A DNA stretch of 64,000 nt from Streptomyces sp. NBC_00078 (lineage in GTDB: Bacteria; Actinomycetota; Actinomycetes; Streptomycetales; Streptomycetaceae). The notes beneath the pieces are model-generated. The model ran no database searches, was not told the origin of the DNA, and was given only the letters and a program-made list of their open reading frames with translations. The stretch is from NCBI RefSeq assembly GCF_026343335.1, contig NZ_JAPELX010000001.1:4650001-4714000 (forward strand). The letters are read 5' to 3'. Position numbers and translations under genes: made by a program. Positions 34,739 through 42,282 of this stretch are shown here, in pieces (the stretch's first letter is position 1; each line of letters opens with the position of its first letter).

Positions 34739-36867
34739 AGCTCGAACCAGATGCTTTTGCCCTCGCCCTGGGGGTCCACGCCCCAGGCGTCCGCGAGCAG
34801 CTCGATGAGGATCAACCCTCGGCCGGAGGAGGCCAGTTCGCCGGGGCGGCGCTTGTGCGGGAGGGCGTCGCTGGTGTCGGTGACCTGGATCCGCATCCGG
34901 CGGCTCCCGGGTTCGCCCCGCACCTCAGCCAGCAGCAGCGCGTCGGCGTCGGTGTGCACGAGGACGTTGGTGAGCATCTCGGAGACCAGCAGCACCGCCG
35001 AGTCGACCTGGTCGGGCGAGGGCCAGTCGTGGAGCAGCTCGCGCAGCTGCTGACGGGCCACCGCCACCCGCTCCGGTTCCGCCTGTGCGACGGAGAGCAT
35101 GGTGCGGCGCACCGGCGGCGGCAGGAACAGTGCCTCGCCATGGCCCTCTTCCGGCCGGCTCAGCAGCAGTACGGCTATGTCGTCCTCGCGCCGGTCGGCG
35201 AGCGGGCCGGTCGTGTGGTGCGAGGAGGGACCGTGCACGCCCTGCACCAGAGCGTCCGCCAGCTCCTCCAGATCGCCCTTGTGCTCCTCCAGGATCGTGC
35301 GGATCCGCTGCCAGCCGCTCTCCAGGTCGTGGCCGCCGGTCTCGATCAGACCGTCGGTGCAGACCAGCATGGTCTCGCCGGGTTCGAGGATGATCCGGGT
35401 GGTCGGGTAGTCGGCGTCCGGGTCGATGCCGAGAGGCAGGCCGCCCGCCGTCGGACGGGCCATCACCGTGCCGTCCGCCATACGGATGGCCGGGTCGGGG
35501 TGCCCGGCCCGGGCGATGTCGAGAATGCCGGTCGCCGGATCGGCCTCGACGTAGAGACAGGTCGCGAAGCGCAGGTCCGCGTGGGCGTCGTCCTCGGGAA
35601 CGCCGGGCTGAGTGGCGCCGTCCGTCATGCCGTGCAGGAAGCGGGAGGCACGGGAGAGCACCGCGTCGGGGCGGTGGCCCTCGGAGGCGTAGGCGCGCAG
35701 GGCGATGCGGAGCTGGCCCATCAGCCCGGCCGCCCGGACGTCATGGCCCTGGACGTCGCCGATGACCAGGGCGATACGGCCTCCCCCAGAGGGGGTGCCC
35801 CCAGGCAGCGGGATCATGTCGTACCAGTCGCCGCCGACCTGGAGCCCGCCCCCGGTGGGGACGTAGCGGGCGGTGACGCTCATGCCCGGTATCTGGGGGC
35901 CGAGCGTCGGCATCATCGAGCGCTGCAGGCCGTCCGTGAGCGCGCGCTCGGTCTCGGCGACACCGGCGCGGGACAGCGCCTGGGCGAGCATGCGGGCGAC
36001 CGTCGTCAGCACCGACCGCTCGTCGGGGTTGAAGGTGACGGGGTAGGCGAAGGCCGCCATCCAGGCGCCCATGGTGCGGCCGGCCACGGTCAGCGGCAGA
36101 AAGGCCCAGGAGTGGCGGCCGAAGGACGAGGCGAGCGGCCAGGTGACCGGGTAGCGGGATCTGTACTGCTCCGGGGTGGAGATGTAGACGGCGCGGCCGG
36201 TGCGGACCACCTCGGCGGCCGGGTAGTCCGTGTCCAGGGACATGTGGGAGAAGGGGCCGTCGTCGGACTGGGCCCCGTGGTGGCCGGTGATCGTCAGCCG
36301 GTCGCCCTCGACGCCGAACACCGCGAGCCCGTCCGGGCTGAACCCCGGCATCGACAGGCCCGCCGCGACCCGCAGCACCTCCTCCGTGGACCGTGCCTCG
36401 GCCAGCGCCCGTCCCGCGTCCAGCAGGAACGCCTCCCTGGACCGCCGCCAGTCGCCGGTGACGGCGCTGCGTCCGGCCGGGGTGCCGGGGGTCGGCTCGG
36501 TCACCTCCTGGAGGGTGCCGATCAGCTGGAAGGACTTCTTGCCGGGGCCGAAAGAGGGTTTGGAACGGGAGCGGACGACGCGGATCACCCGTCCCTGCTC
36601 GTCCATGATCCGGATCCGCACCTCGGCCAGCGTGCCCTCGGTGACGGCCAGCCCGACGACGGCGATGATCTCGTTCCAGTCGACAGGGTGGAGACGGGCC
36701 CTTGCACGGGCTTCCGTGAGGGTCGTCTGGACGGCGGGCAGACCGAGAAGCCGGGCGGCCTCGGCATCGACCGTGACCAGTTCCGTGGCGGTGTCCCAGT
36801 GCCACAGGCCGGTCGCGAGGGCGGCGAGAACCTCCCCCACGGCGGGCAGAGGCTCACCAGTGCGCAT
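34687..36867 (-). CDS. PAS-GAF-PP2C(SpoIIE)-HATPase regulatory phosphatase
   Basis: A 726-aa multidomain signalling protein. Order: PAS (about 15-120, LWHWDTATELVTVDAEAARLLGLP); GAF (about 145-315); SpoIIE-type PP2C phosphatase (about 330-560: VGGDWYDMIPLPGG, ALVIGDVQGHDVRAAGLMGQLR, LVCTDGLIET, REDDIAVLLL); and a C-terminal RsbW-like ATPase (about 585-715, LLVSEMLTNVLVHTDADALL, SSGRGLILIELLADAWGV). Such proteins switch partner sigma/anti-sigma networks by dephosphorylating anti-anti-sigma factors. A palindromic repeat encodes PGGTPSGGG in the phosphatase domain. It overlaps the convergent transporter gene by 52 bp. Confidence 0.92.
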   Translation of the reverse strand: MRTGEPLPAVGEVLAALATGLWHWDTATELVTVDAEAARLLGLPAVQTTLTEARARARLHPVDWNEIIAVVGLAVTEGTLAEVRIRIMDEQGRVIRVVRSRSKPSFGPGKKSFQLIGTLQEVTEPTPGTPAGRSAVTGDWRRSREAFLLDAGRALAEARSTEEVLRVAAGLSMPGFSPDGLAVFGVEGDRLTITGHHGAQSDDGPFSHMSLDTDYPAAEVVRTGRAVYISTPEQYRSRYPVTWPLASSFGRHSWAFLPLTVAGRTMGAWMAAFAYPVTFNPDERSVLTTVARMLAQALSRAGVAETERALTDGLQRSMMPTLGPQIPGMSVTARYVPTGGGLQVGGDWYDMIPLPGGTPSGGGRIALVIGDVQGHDVRAAGLMGQLRIALRAYASEGHRPDAVLSRASRFLHGMTDGATQPGVPEDDAHADLRFATCLYVEADPATGILDIARAGHPDPAIRMADGTVMARPTAGGLPLGIDPDADYPTTRIILEPGETMLVCTDGLIETGGHDLESGWQRIRTILEEHKGDLEELADALVQGVHGPSSHHTTGPLADRREDDIAVLLLSRPEEGHGEALFLPPPVRRTMLSVAQAEPERVAVARQQLRELLHDWPSPDQVDSAVLLVSEMLTNVLVHTDADALLLAEVRGEPGSRRMRIQVTDTSDALPHKRRPGELASSGRGLILIELLADAWGVDPQGEGKSIWFELYESEDPAESPDGSGPG
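35780..35805. repeat. Small GC-rich palindromic repeat inside the phosphatase gene
   Basis: CCTCCCCCAGAGGGGG followed by TGCCCCCAGG. Near-identical to 21,273-21,297. It encodes a PGGTPSGGG insert within a conserved phosphatase segment and keeps the frame. Confidence 0.55.
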
Positions 36868-36962
36868 TGCCCTACTTTATGGAGAGGTGATCGAGGAGTG
36901 CCACCGATTGCCCCGTCTTAATGGTGGGGAGCCGATCTCGGGGTGCCCGGTACGCTGGGGTT

Positions 36963-36976
36963 GTTTCACGTGAAAC
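36963..36976. promoter_or_regulatory. parS: parS site (ParB binding)
   Basis: GTTTCACGTGAAAC, a perfect 14-bp palindrome identical to the Streptomyces parS core. It lies 34 bp upstream of aspS, between divergent genes. parS sites cluster around oriC and nucleate ParB spreading for chromosome segregation, so the window should be origin-proximal. Confidence 0.88.
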
Positions 36977-37010
36977 GTACCCCCGATCCGCGAAGGCTGG
37001 ATGAACGACG

Positions 37011-38774
37011 ATGCATCGGTACAGGTCCCACACCTGCGGCGAGCTCCGCGCCTCTGACGTCGGCACCGACGTCCGGCTGAGTGGCTGGCTGCACAATCGG
37101 CGCGACCTGGGCGGCATCCTCTTCATCGATCTGCGTGATCACTACGGCATCACGCAGCTCGTCGCCCGCCCGGGCACCCCGGCCTACGAGGCTCTCGACA
37201 AGGTCACCAAGGAGTCGACGGTCCGCGTCGACGGCAACGTCGTCTCCCGGGGCGCCGACAACGTCAACCCGGACCTGCCGACCGGTGAGATCGAGGTCGA
37301 GGTCGGCGAGGTCGAGCTGCTCGGCGCCGCCGCCCCGCTCCCCTTCACGATCAACACCGAGGACGGGGTGAACGAGGAGCGCCGGCTGGAGTACCGCTTC
37401 CTCGACCTGCGCCGCGAGCGCATGCACCGCAACATCCTGCTGCGCACGTCGGTCATCTCGGCGATCCGGCACAAGATGACGGCGCTGGGCTTCAACGAGA
37501 TGGCGACGCCGATCCTGTCGGCGACCTCCCCCGAGGGTGCCCGCGACTTCGTGGTCCCCTCCCGGCTGAACCCGGGCAGGTTCTACGCCCTGCCGCAGGC
37601 GCCGCAGCAGTTCAAGCAGCTGCTGATGATCTCCGGCTTCGACCGCTACTTCCAGATCGCGCCCTGCTTCCGTGACGAGGACGCCCGCGCGGACCGTTCG
37701 CCGGGCGAGTTCTACCAGCTCGACGTCGAGATGAGCTTCGTCGAGCAGGAAGACGTCTTCCGGCCGATCGAGCGGCTCATGACCGAGCTGTTCGAGGAGT
37801 TCGGCGGGGGCCGCCACGTCACCTCGCCGTTCCCGCGGATCCCGTTCCGTGAGGCGATGCTGAAGTACGGCTCCGACAAGCCGGACCTGCGGGCCCAGCT
37901 GGAACTCGTCGACATCACCGACGTCTTCGACGGCTCGGAGTTCAAGGCGTTCGCGGGCAAGCACGTGCGGGCCCTGGCGGTGCCGGGGGTCCAGGACCAG
38001 CCCCGTAAGTTCTTCGACCAGCTCGGCGACTTCGCTGTCTCGCTGGGCGCGAAGGGTCTGGCCTGGGTGCGCGTCACCGAGGACGGGTCCCTCACCGGCC
38101 CGATCGCCAAGTTCCTCACCGAGGAGAACGTCGCCGAGCTGACCAAGCGCCTGTCGCTGGCCGCCGGCCACGCCGTGTTCTTCGGCGCGGGCGAGTTCGA
38201 CGAGGTCTCGAAGATCATGGGCGCGGTGCGGGTCGAGGCCGCCAAGCGTGCCGGGCACTTCGAGGAGGGCGTCTTCCGGTTCTGCTGGATCGTCGACTTC
38301 CCGATGTACGAGAAGGACGAGGAGACCGGCGCGATCGACTTCTCGCACAACCCCTTCTCGATGCCGCAGGGCGGTCTGGAGGCCCTGGAGACCCAGGACC
38401 CGCTGGACATCCTGGGCTGGCAGTACGACATCGTCTGCAACGGCGTCGAGCTGTCCTCCGGCGCGATCCGGAACCACGAGCCCGACATCATGCTCAAGGC
38501 CTTCGAGATCGCGGGCTACGACCGTGAAACCGTCGAGGACAAGTTCGCCGGCATGCTGCGCGCCTTCCGCTTCGGCGCCCCGCCGCACGGCGGCATCGCC
38601 CCCGGCGTCGACCGCATCGTGATGCTGCTCGCCGACGAGCCGAACATCCGCGAGACCATCGCCTTCCCGCTCAACGGCAACGCCCAGGACCTGATGATGG
38701 GTGCGCCGACGGAACTGGAGGAGGCGCGGCTGAAGGAACTGCACCTCTCGGTGCGCAAGCCGCAGCCGAAGTAG
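37011..38774 (+). CDS. aspS: Aspartyl-tRNA synthetase
   Basis: A 587-aa class IIb synthetase charging tRNA-Asp (or tRNA-Asp/Asn if non-discriminating). An N-terminal OB anticodon-binding domain (VRLSGWLHNRRDLGGILFIDLRD) is followed by motif 1, motif 2 (FQIAPCFRDEDARADRSPGEFYQLDVEMSF), a GAD insertion domain (about 290-420) and motif 3 (PPHGGIAPGVDRIVMLL). This is the bacterial long form. Start ATG 37011. The parS site and the divergent phosphatase start lie upstream, and a strong terminator follows. Confidence 0.97.
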   Translation: MHRYRSHTCGELRASDVGTDVRLSGWLHNRRDLGGILFIDLRDHYGITQLVARPGTPAYEALDKVTKESTVRVDGNVVSRGADNVNPDLPTGEIEVEVGEVELLGAAAPLPFTINTEDGVNEERRLEYRFLDLRRERMHRNILLRTSVISAIRHKMTALGFNEMATPILSATSPEGARDFVVPSRLNPGRFYALPQAPQQFKQLLMISGFDRYFQIAPCFRDEDARADRSPGEFYQLDVEMSFVEQEDVFRPIERLMTELFEEFGGGRHVTSPFPRIPFREAMLKYGSDKPDLRAQLELVDITDVFDGSEFKAFAGKHVRALAVPGVQDQPRKFFDQLGDFAVSLGAKGLAWVRVTEDGSLTGPIAKFLTEENVAELTKRLSLAAGHAVFFGAGEFDEVSKIMGAVRVEAAKRAGHFEEGVFRFCWIVDFPMYEKDEETGAIDFSHNPFSMPQGGLEALETQDPLDILGWQYDIVCNGVELSSGAIRNHEPDIMLKAFEIAGYDRETVEDKFAGMLRAFRFGAPPHGGIAPGVDRIVMLLADEPNIRETIAFPLNGNAQDLMMGAPTELEEARLKELHLSVRKPQPK

Positions 38775-38810
38775 TCGCAGACCGAGGCACAGACCTCAGG
38801 CGGATACGAA

Positions 38811-38844
38811 GGGCTCGAAACCGGCGTCGGTTTCGAGCCCTTTT
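38811..38844. terminator. Bidirectional terminator after aspS
   Basis: A 12-bp perfect stem (GGGCTCGAAACC) with a GGCGTC loop and a TTTT tail on the plus strand. Confidence 0.88.
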
Positions 38845-38885
38845 CCCTGGGCCGAGGACGACCGTGAACGGGGCGGCCGTGCCGG

Positions 38886-39362
38886 TCAGGTGTCGTAGGT
38901 GCCGTCCCAGGGTTCGCCGAACGCGAGGCGGTCGGGGTAGAGCTCGGCCCAGCTCTCCCCGTCGTCCTCGCGGATCACCAGGCCGAACTGCACGTCGTCG
39001 ACGGTCAGTTGGAACGGCCGTATCGCGATGTCCGTGTAGGAGCGGCGGGGCAGGCTGCGCAGGAGTTTCGCCAGGTGGACGCGGGCGCGCTGCTTGACCG
39101 ACCCGTCTCCGTCCGGATTGCGCATCTGTTCGGCCCAGGTGCCGGCACACCAGATCTCCGAGTCGCGGTAGCGGCCCTCGGGGTCGAAGGTGTGCAGCAC
39201 CGCGTAGAGACGTTTGTGCTCTTCCCAGCCGTGGTCGAGACGGAATCCCCGCGGGAAGGCATACGTGATCGACGCCAGGAACTGCCCGTCCGCGTACCGG
39301 CCGATGGACTCGGTCCGGTGCCTGGGCACGTAGGCGATCGGGACGACTTCGGGTACTGCCAT
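38886..39362 (-). CDS. Conserved actinobacterial hypothetical protein
   Basis: A 158-aa soluble protein of unknown function. The start is ATG 39362 (MAVPEVVPIAYVPRHRTESI); the longer upstream frame crosses the island repeat and is not coding. It contains ASITYAFPRGFRLDHGWEEHKRLYAVLHTFDPEGRYRDSEIWCAGTW and a C-terminal GLVIREDDGESWAELYPDRLAF. It lies just downstream of the island's left repeat, so before the insertion it followed metG directly on the same strand. Confidence 0.75.
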   Translation of the reverse strand: MAVPEVVPIAYVPRHRTESIGRYADGQFLASITYAFPRGFRLDHGWEEHKRLYAVLHTFDPEGRYRDSEIWCAGTWAEQMRNPDGDGSVKQRARVHLAKLLRSLPRRSYTDIAIRPFQLTVDDVQFGLVIREDDGESWAELYPDRLAFGEPWDGTYDT

Positions 39363-39423
39363 GGCGGAACAATACGGTGCCCGGAAAGCTGTTCCGCCTT
39401 CCGAGCCCCGTTTATCACGGTTC

Positions 39424-39478
39424 CTACGCGGGCTCGCCGCCGAAGCGCTCCTTGTAGGTCTCCAGGTCCGCGTCCGTC
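39424..39478. repeat. Island left attachment repeat (copy of the metG 3' end)
   Basis: Begins CTACGCGGGCTCGCCGCCGA and is identical over 55 bp to 59,408-59,462; the flanks differ immediately on both sides. On the minus strand it encodes the last 17 codons and stop of metG without the rest of the gene. Confidence 0.9.
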
Positions 39479-39604
39479 GAGGAAGAACGTGAGGCGTAGC
39501 GTGGGCGCCGTTTCCCGCGAGTCGCCCACTTACGACATCGTCCAGGTCGAGCGGCACATCTTCCCTATTACGGGTGCGGTCGGGCACTATGCCCACGGGG
39601 CGGC

Positions 39605-40423
39605 TCACGCAGGGCGCATGATGCTGTTCGCAGGTGCCATCAGCCAGTGAAAGTGCTCGATGAGCGGCTCGACCACGTGCGGGTCACGCAGTACCACACC
39701 GAGTTCGATGTTGTCGGACAAGGCGCGGTCAGTGAGGTTGGCGCTTCCCAGAAGGGCTGTATGCCGGTCGGCAGCGATCAGCTTGGCGTGCAGTACGCCC
39801 GATGACTCGACCCGATGCCAGACGTGCACATCGTCAGGCAACGCGGCGAACGCCACCGACGCCTGTGTGGACTCTTCGAGCAGAAGGTCTACGCGAACCC
39901 CTCGGTCGACCGCTCGCCCTATTTCAGTGACGACGTTCCGAGCACCGTGGGCGGCAAAACTGGCGATCAGCAACGAGGTCTTCGCCGAGCGGATGACCTC
40001 CACCGCGACCCCACTTGTCAGCCGTGCCGGCATCGACGCGTTCATCGGTCCGCTCACGGCGACTTGGGCAGGTCTCGGCCGGGGCAACGAGCGGACAGTG
40101 GCAAGCACAAGCGCGAGTCCCGCCCCGGTCATGCCCGGCACTTCGGAGCGCCAGACGCGGGCGATCTCCGATAGCTGCTGTGGCAGGCCGGCGGCGGACT
40201 GGGCCGCGATGAAGCGGCTCAGCAAGGGGTCGTCGGGACCGGAAATCGTATGGAGGACTTGCTCCATGACGGCGATACGGTCCTCGGGCAAGCGGTCGCA
40301 GAGTGCGGCCAGAAGTCTGGGAAGGCGGTGCGAGGGAGCGCCGCTCCGGGCTGCGGGCACGTCTGCCGTGTGAGCAGACGACCCATCCGATCCGCTCAGG
40401 CCCTGGCCGCTCGGTCGGCTCAC
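39605..40423 (-). CDS. drmC: DrmC, phospholipase D-like DISARM protein
   Basis: A 272-aa protein of the PLD superfamily. The start is GTG 40423, overlapping the drmB stop as GTGA; the longer frame lies within drmB. The C-terminal half holds one HKD motif: LHAKLIAADRHTALLGSANLTDRALSDN (His, Lys, Asp near residue 211), preceded by SLLIASFAAHGARN. A single HKD implies dimerisation for activity. In DISARM, DrmC is often dispensable for protection in tested systems. It is last in the drmA-drmB-drmC operon. Confidence 0.88.
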   Translation of the reverse strand: MSRPSGQGLSGSDGSSAHTADVPAARSGAPSHRLPRLLAALCDRLPEDRIAVMEQVLHTISGPDDPLLSRFIAAQSAAGLPQQLSEIARVWRSEVPGMTGAGLALVLATVRSLPRPRPAQVAVSGPMNASMPARLTSGVAVEVIRSAKTSLLIASFAAHGARNVVTEIGRAVDRGVRVDLLLEESTQASVAFAALPDDVHVWHRVESSGVLHAKLIAADRHTALLGSANLTDRALSDNIELGVVLRDPHVVEPLIEHFHWLMAPANSIMRPA

Positions 40424-42282
40424 GGTCTGAACGCACACTTGTCGTCCGCCAGGGTCTCCACCAGCAGGGCACGGTCCAGGTAATGGTTGCCCCGCTCGCA
40501 GGAGGTTTCCGCGGCGAACAGGCAGGCGTGGCTTGCCGCCCCGTGCAGTCGCGAGTGGATGCGTGGATCGTGTTCGGCGCACATGGGGTCGGAGCTGCAC
40601 AGTCTGGCCTCTTCGAGGGCCTGCGCGATCGCGGGGCCAAGCCGCTCACTGCGGCCGAGCGAGACGAGCCCGCCCAGGGTGCCCTCGCTGTCGGGAGCGG
40701 CGGTGTAGAGCAGGATCCCGGACATGGGGTCGGAGCCCGATCGTGCGTAGATGCGCTCCGCTATTCCCGATGCGCCGTAGCCGCATTCCAGGGCGAACTG
40801 GCGGATGAGGACATGCGCCAGCGTGTGCAGGAGCACGTATCGAATGCCGGGCCACCGGGGCTCGACGCGGCGGGCCGTGCACCAGGCCTGGTGGGCGGAC
40901 TTCAGGATCTCCTCGCGGGCGCGCACCGCGTCCTGCCGCTCCCACTCGGCGAGACGCTCCTCCTTGAGGGCGAGGAACACGCCCTCGCCGCGCAGTTCTG
41001 CGCAGGGGACCCAGGCGGAGGCGTTGTTGCGGCTGAGCGGAGCCACGACGCGCGTGTGCGTGTCCTCCTCGGGCAACCATTCGGGGGCTTCTATCCGCGT
41101 GAAACCGGTGAGGGCAGAAACCTCGCGCAGCCGGTGGACCAGTACGACACTGTCCAGCCAGTCTGCGGTGTCGTCGGGAAGGCGACGCTCCCGCACAGTG
41201 GTGAAGTCCGGCAGGGCATGGTCGCGAGGGTGGGTGAAGGCGCGCCATTCCGGTGTGGTGAGGTCGAACTCCTCGTCCTCCTCACCCTCGTGACCGGCGA
41301 CTGCCTGAGCTTCCTTGGTCACCGCCGCCCAGACCGCGTCCGCTCCGTACTGCTCCAGCTCGGGCCAGCAGGCCTGGGTGGGCAGCAGCATCTTGGCCGC
41401 GTCCGCGGGGACGGCGGCCAGCGGTGAGAGCAGGGTCCAGTGTTCCCTGACCGTCTGTGTGAGGGGCTCCTCGGCGCGGGGAATGCTGAACAGCCTCAAC
41501 TGCGAGGCGAACCAGCTGTTGGTGGCGCCCAGCACCATGGTGCGCGCGTGCTCCTGGCATCCGCCCTGGGCGAAGGTGCCGAGGTGCGGGTGGTGGCCAC
41601 GGCACGCGGGAAGGTTCCGCTCCCCGGCCTGCCCGAGGGCGTCGGCCATTGAGCGGGGTGCCACTCCGCAGGTGCACCGGACGAAGACGTTGGCGGCTTC
41701 GCCAGTGGTGCCGGACTCGGTCAGGCTCAGTGTCTGACCCTCGCACGAAGTGCTGCCGCGATGTACGAAGTACACCCAGGGGAAGTCGTCCATGTGGCCC
41801 TTGGGGCACGCCACGAGGAAGCGGGCGGGCAGCGCGGTGGGCTGTCCGGCGCCGGGGCCGCCGCAGTTGATGTGGACGTACTTCGTCTTCTCCGGCCGGT
41901 AGAGGTTCCGCCGCAGATCGAAGAGGCCGCCCGACGCGGGTGCCAGCTGGTTGCAGCGCTCCCGCGAGCAGCGCAGCCAGCGAGGGAAGAGGCCGACCGG
42001 CACGCCCGTCCTGGTCCAGTCGCCGTACGGGTCGGCGGGGTTCTCGGGCAGGTGGGGCGGGGTGCGCAGGGCGGTGACATGGCCGCCGAGGCGGCGCCGG
42101 ACGGCGGCCAGAAGACGGTCCTCGGTCAGGACGCGGGCGCGGACCGGGTCCCAGTCGTCGAGCCCCATGACCATGGTGGACAGGTTGGGCAGGTCGGTGA
42201 CGGCGCCGATGCCGTAGGTGTGAAGAAGCTGGCTGGGACGCAGTTCGCCCACGCGGAGCGCTTCTGCTGCGGGGGCGGTCAT
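40420..42282 (-). CDS. drmB: DrmB, DUF1998 DISARM protein
   Basis: A 620-aa protein. It opens LRVGELRPSQLLHTYGIGAVTDLPNLSTMVMGLDDWD, typical of DrmB. Cys-rich segments (RCSRERCNQLAP and FVRCTCGVAPRS) suggest zinc binding. The C-terminal DUF1998 region (about 475-600) has YVLLHTLAHVLIRQFALECGYGASGIAERIY, DPMSGILLYTAAPDSEGTLGGLV and conserved Cys residues in CSSDPMCAEHDP. DrmB binds the helicase DrmA, and the complex loads on DNA with 5' overhangs. The start overlaps the drmA stop as ATGA. Confidence 0.93.
   Translation of the reverse strand: MTAPAAEALRVGELRPSQLLHTYGIGAVTDLPNLSTMVMGLDDWDPVRARVLTEDRLLAAVRRRLGGHVTALRTPPHLPENPADPYGDWTRTGVPVGLFPRWLRCSRERCNQLAPASGGLFDLRRNLYRPEKTKYVHINCGGPGAGQPTALPARFLVACPKGHMDDFPWVYFVHRGSTSCEGQTLSLTESGTTGEAANVFVRCTCGVAPRSMADALGQAGERNLPACRGHHPHLGTFAQGGCQEHARTMVLGATNSWFASQLRLFSIPRAEEPLTQTVREHWTLLSPLAAVPADAAKMLLPTQACWPELEQYGADAVWAAVTKEAQAVAGHEGEEDEEFDLTTPEWRAFTHPRDHALPDFTTVRERRLPDDTADWLDSVVLVHRLREVSALTGFTRIEAPEWLPEEDTHTRVVAPLSRNNASAWVPCAELRGEGVFLALKEERLAEWERQDAVRAREEILKSAHQAWCTARRVEPRWPGIRYVLLHTLAHVLIRQFALECGYGASGIAERIYARSGSDPMSGILLYTAAPDSEGTLGGLVSLGRSERLGPAIAQALEEARLCSSDPMCAEHDPRIHSRLHGAASHACLFAAETSCERGNHYLDRALLVETLADDKCAFRP

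Noticed and set aside
34480..36921. An 813-codon plus-strand frame antisense to the phosphatase
   Set aside because: Shadow of the SpoIIE-type phosphatase, with no coherent domain.
39363..39608. Longer start for the gene ending at 38886
   Set aside because: It would cross the island repeat and unrelated island DNA; ATG 39362 is the natural start.
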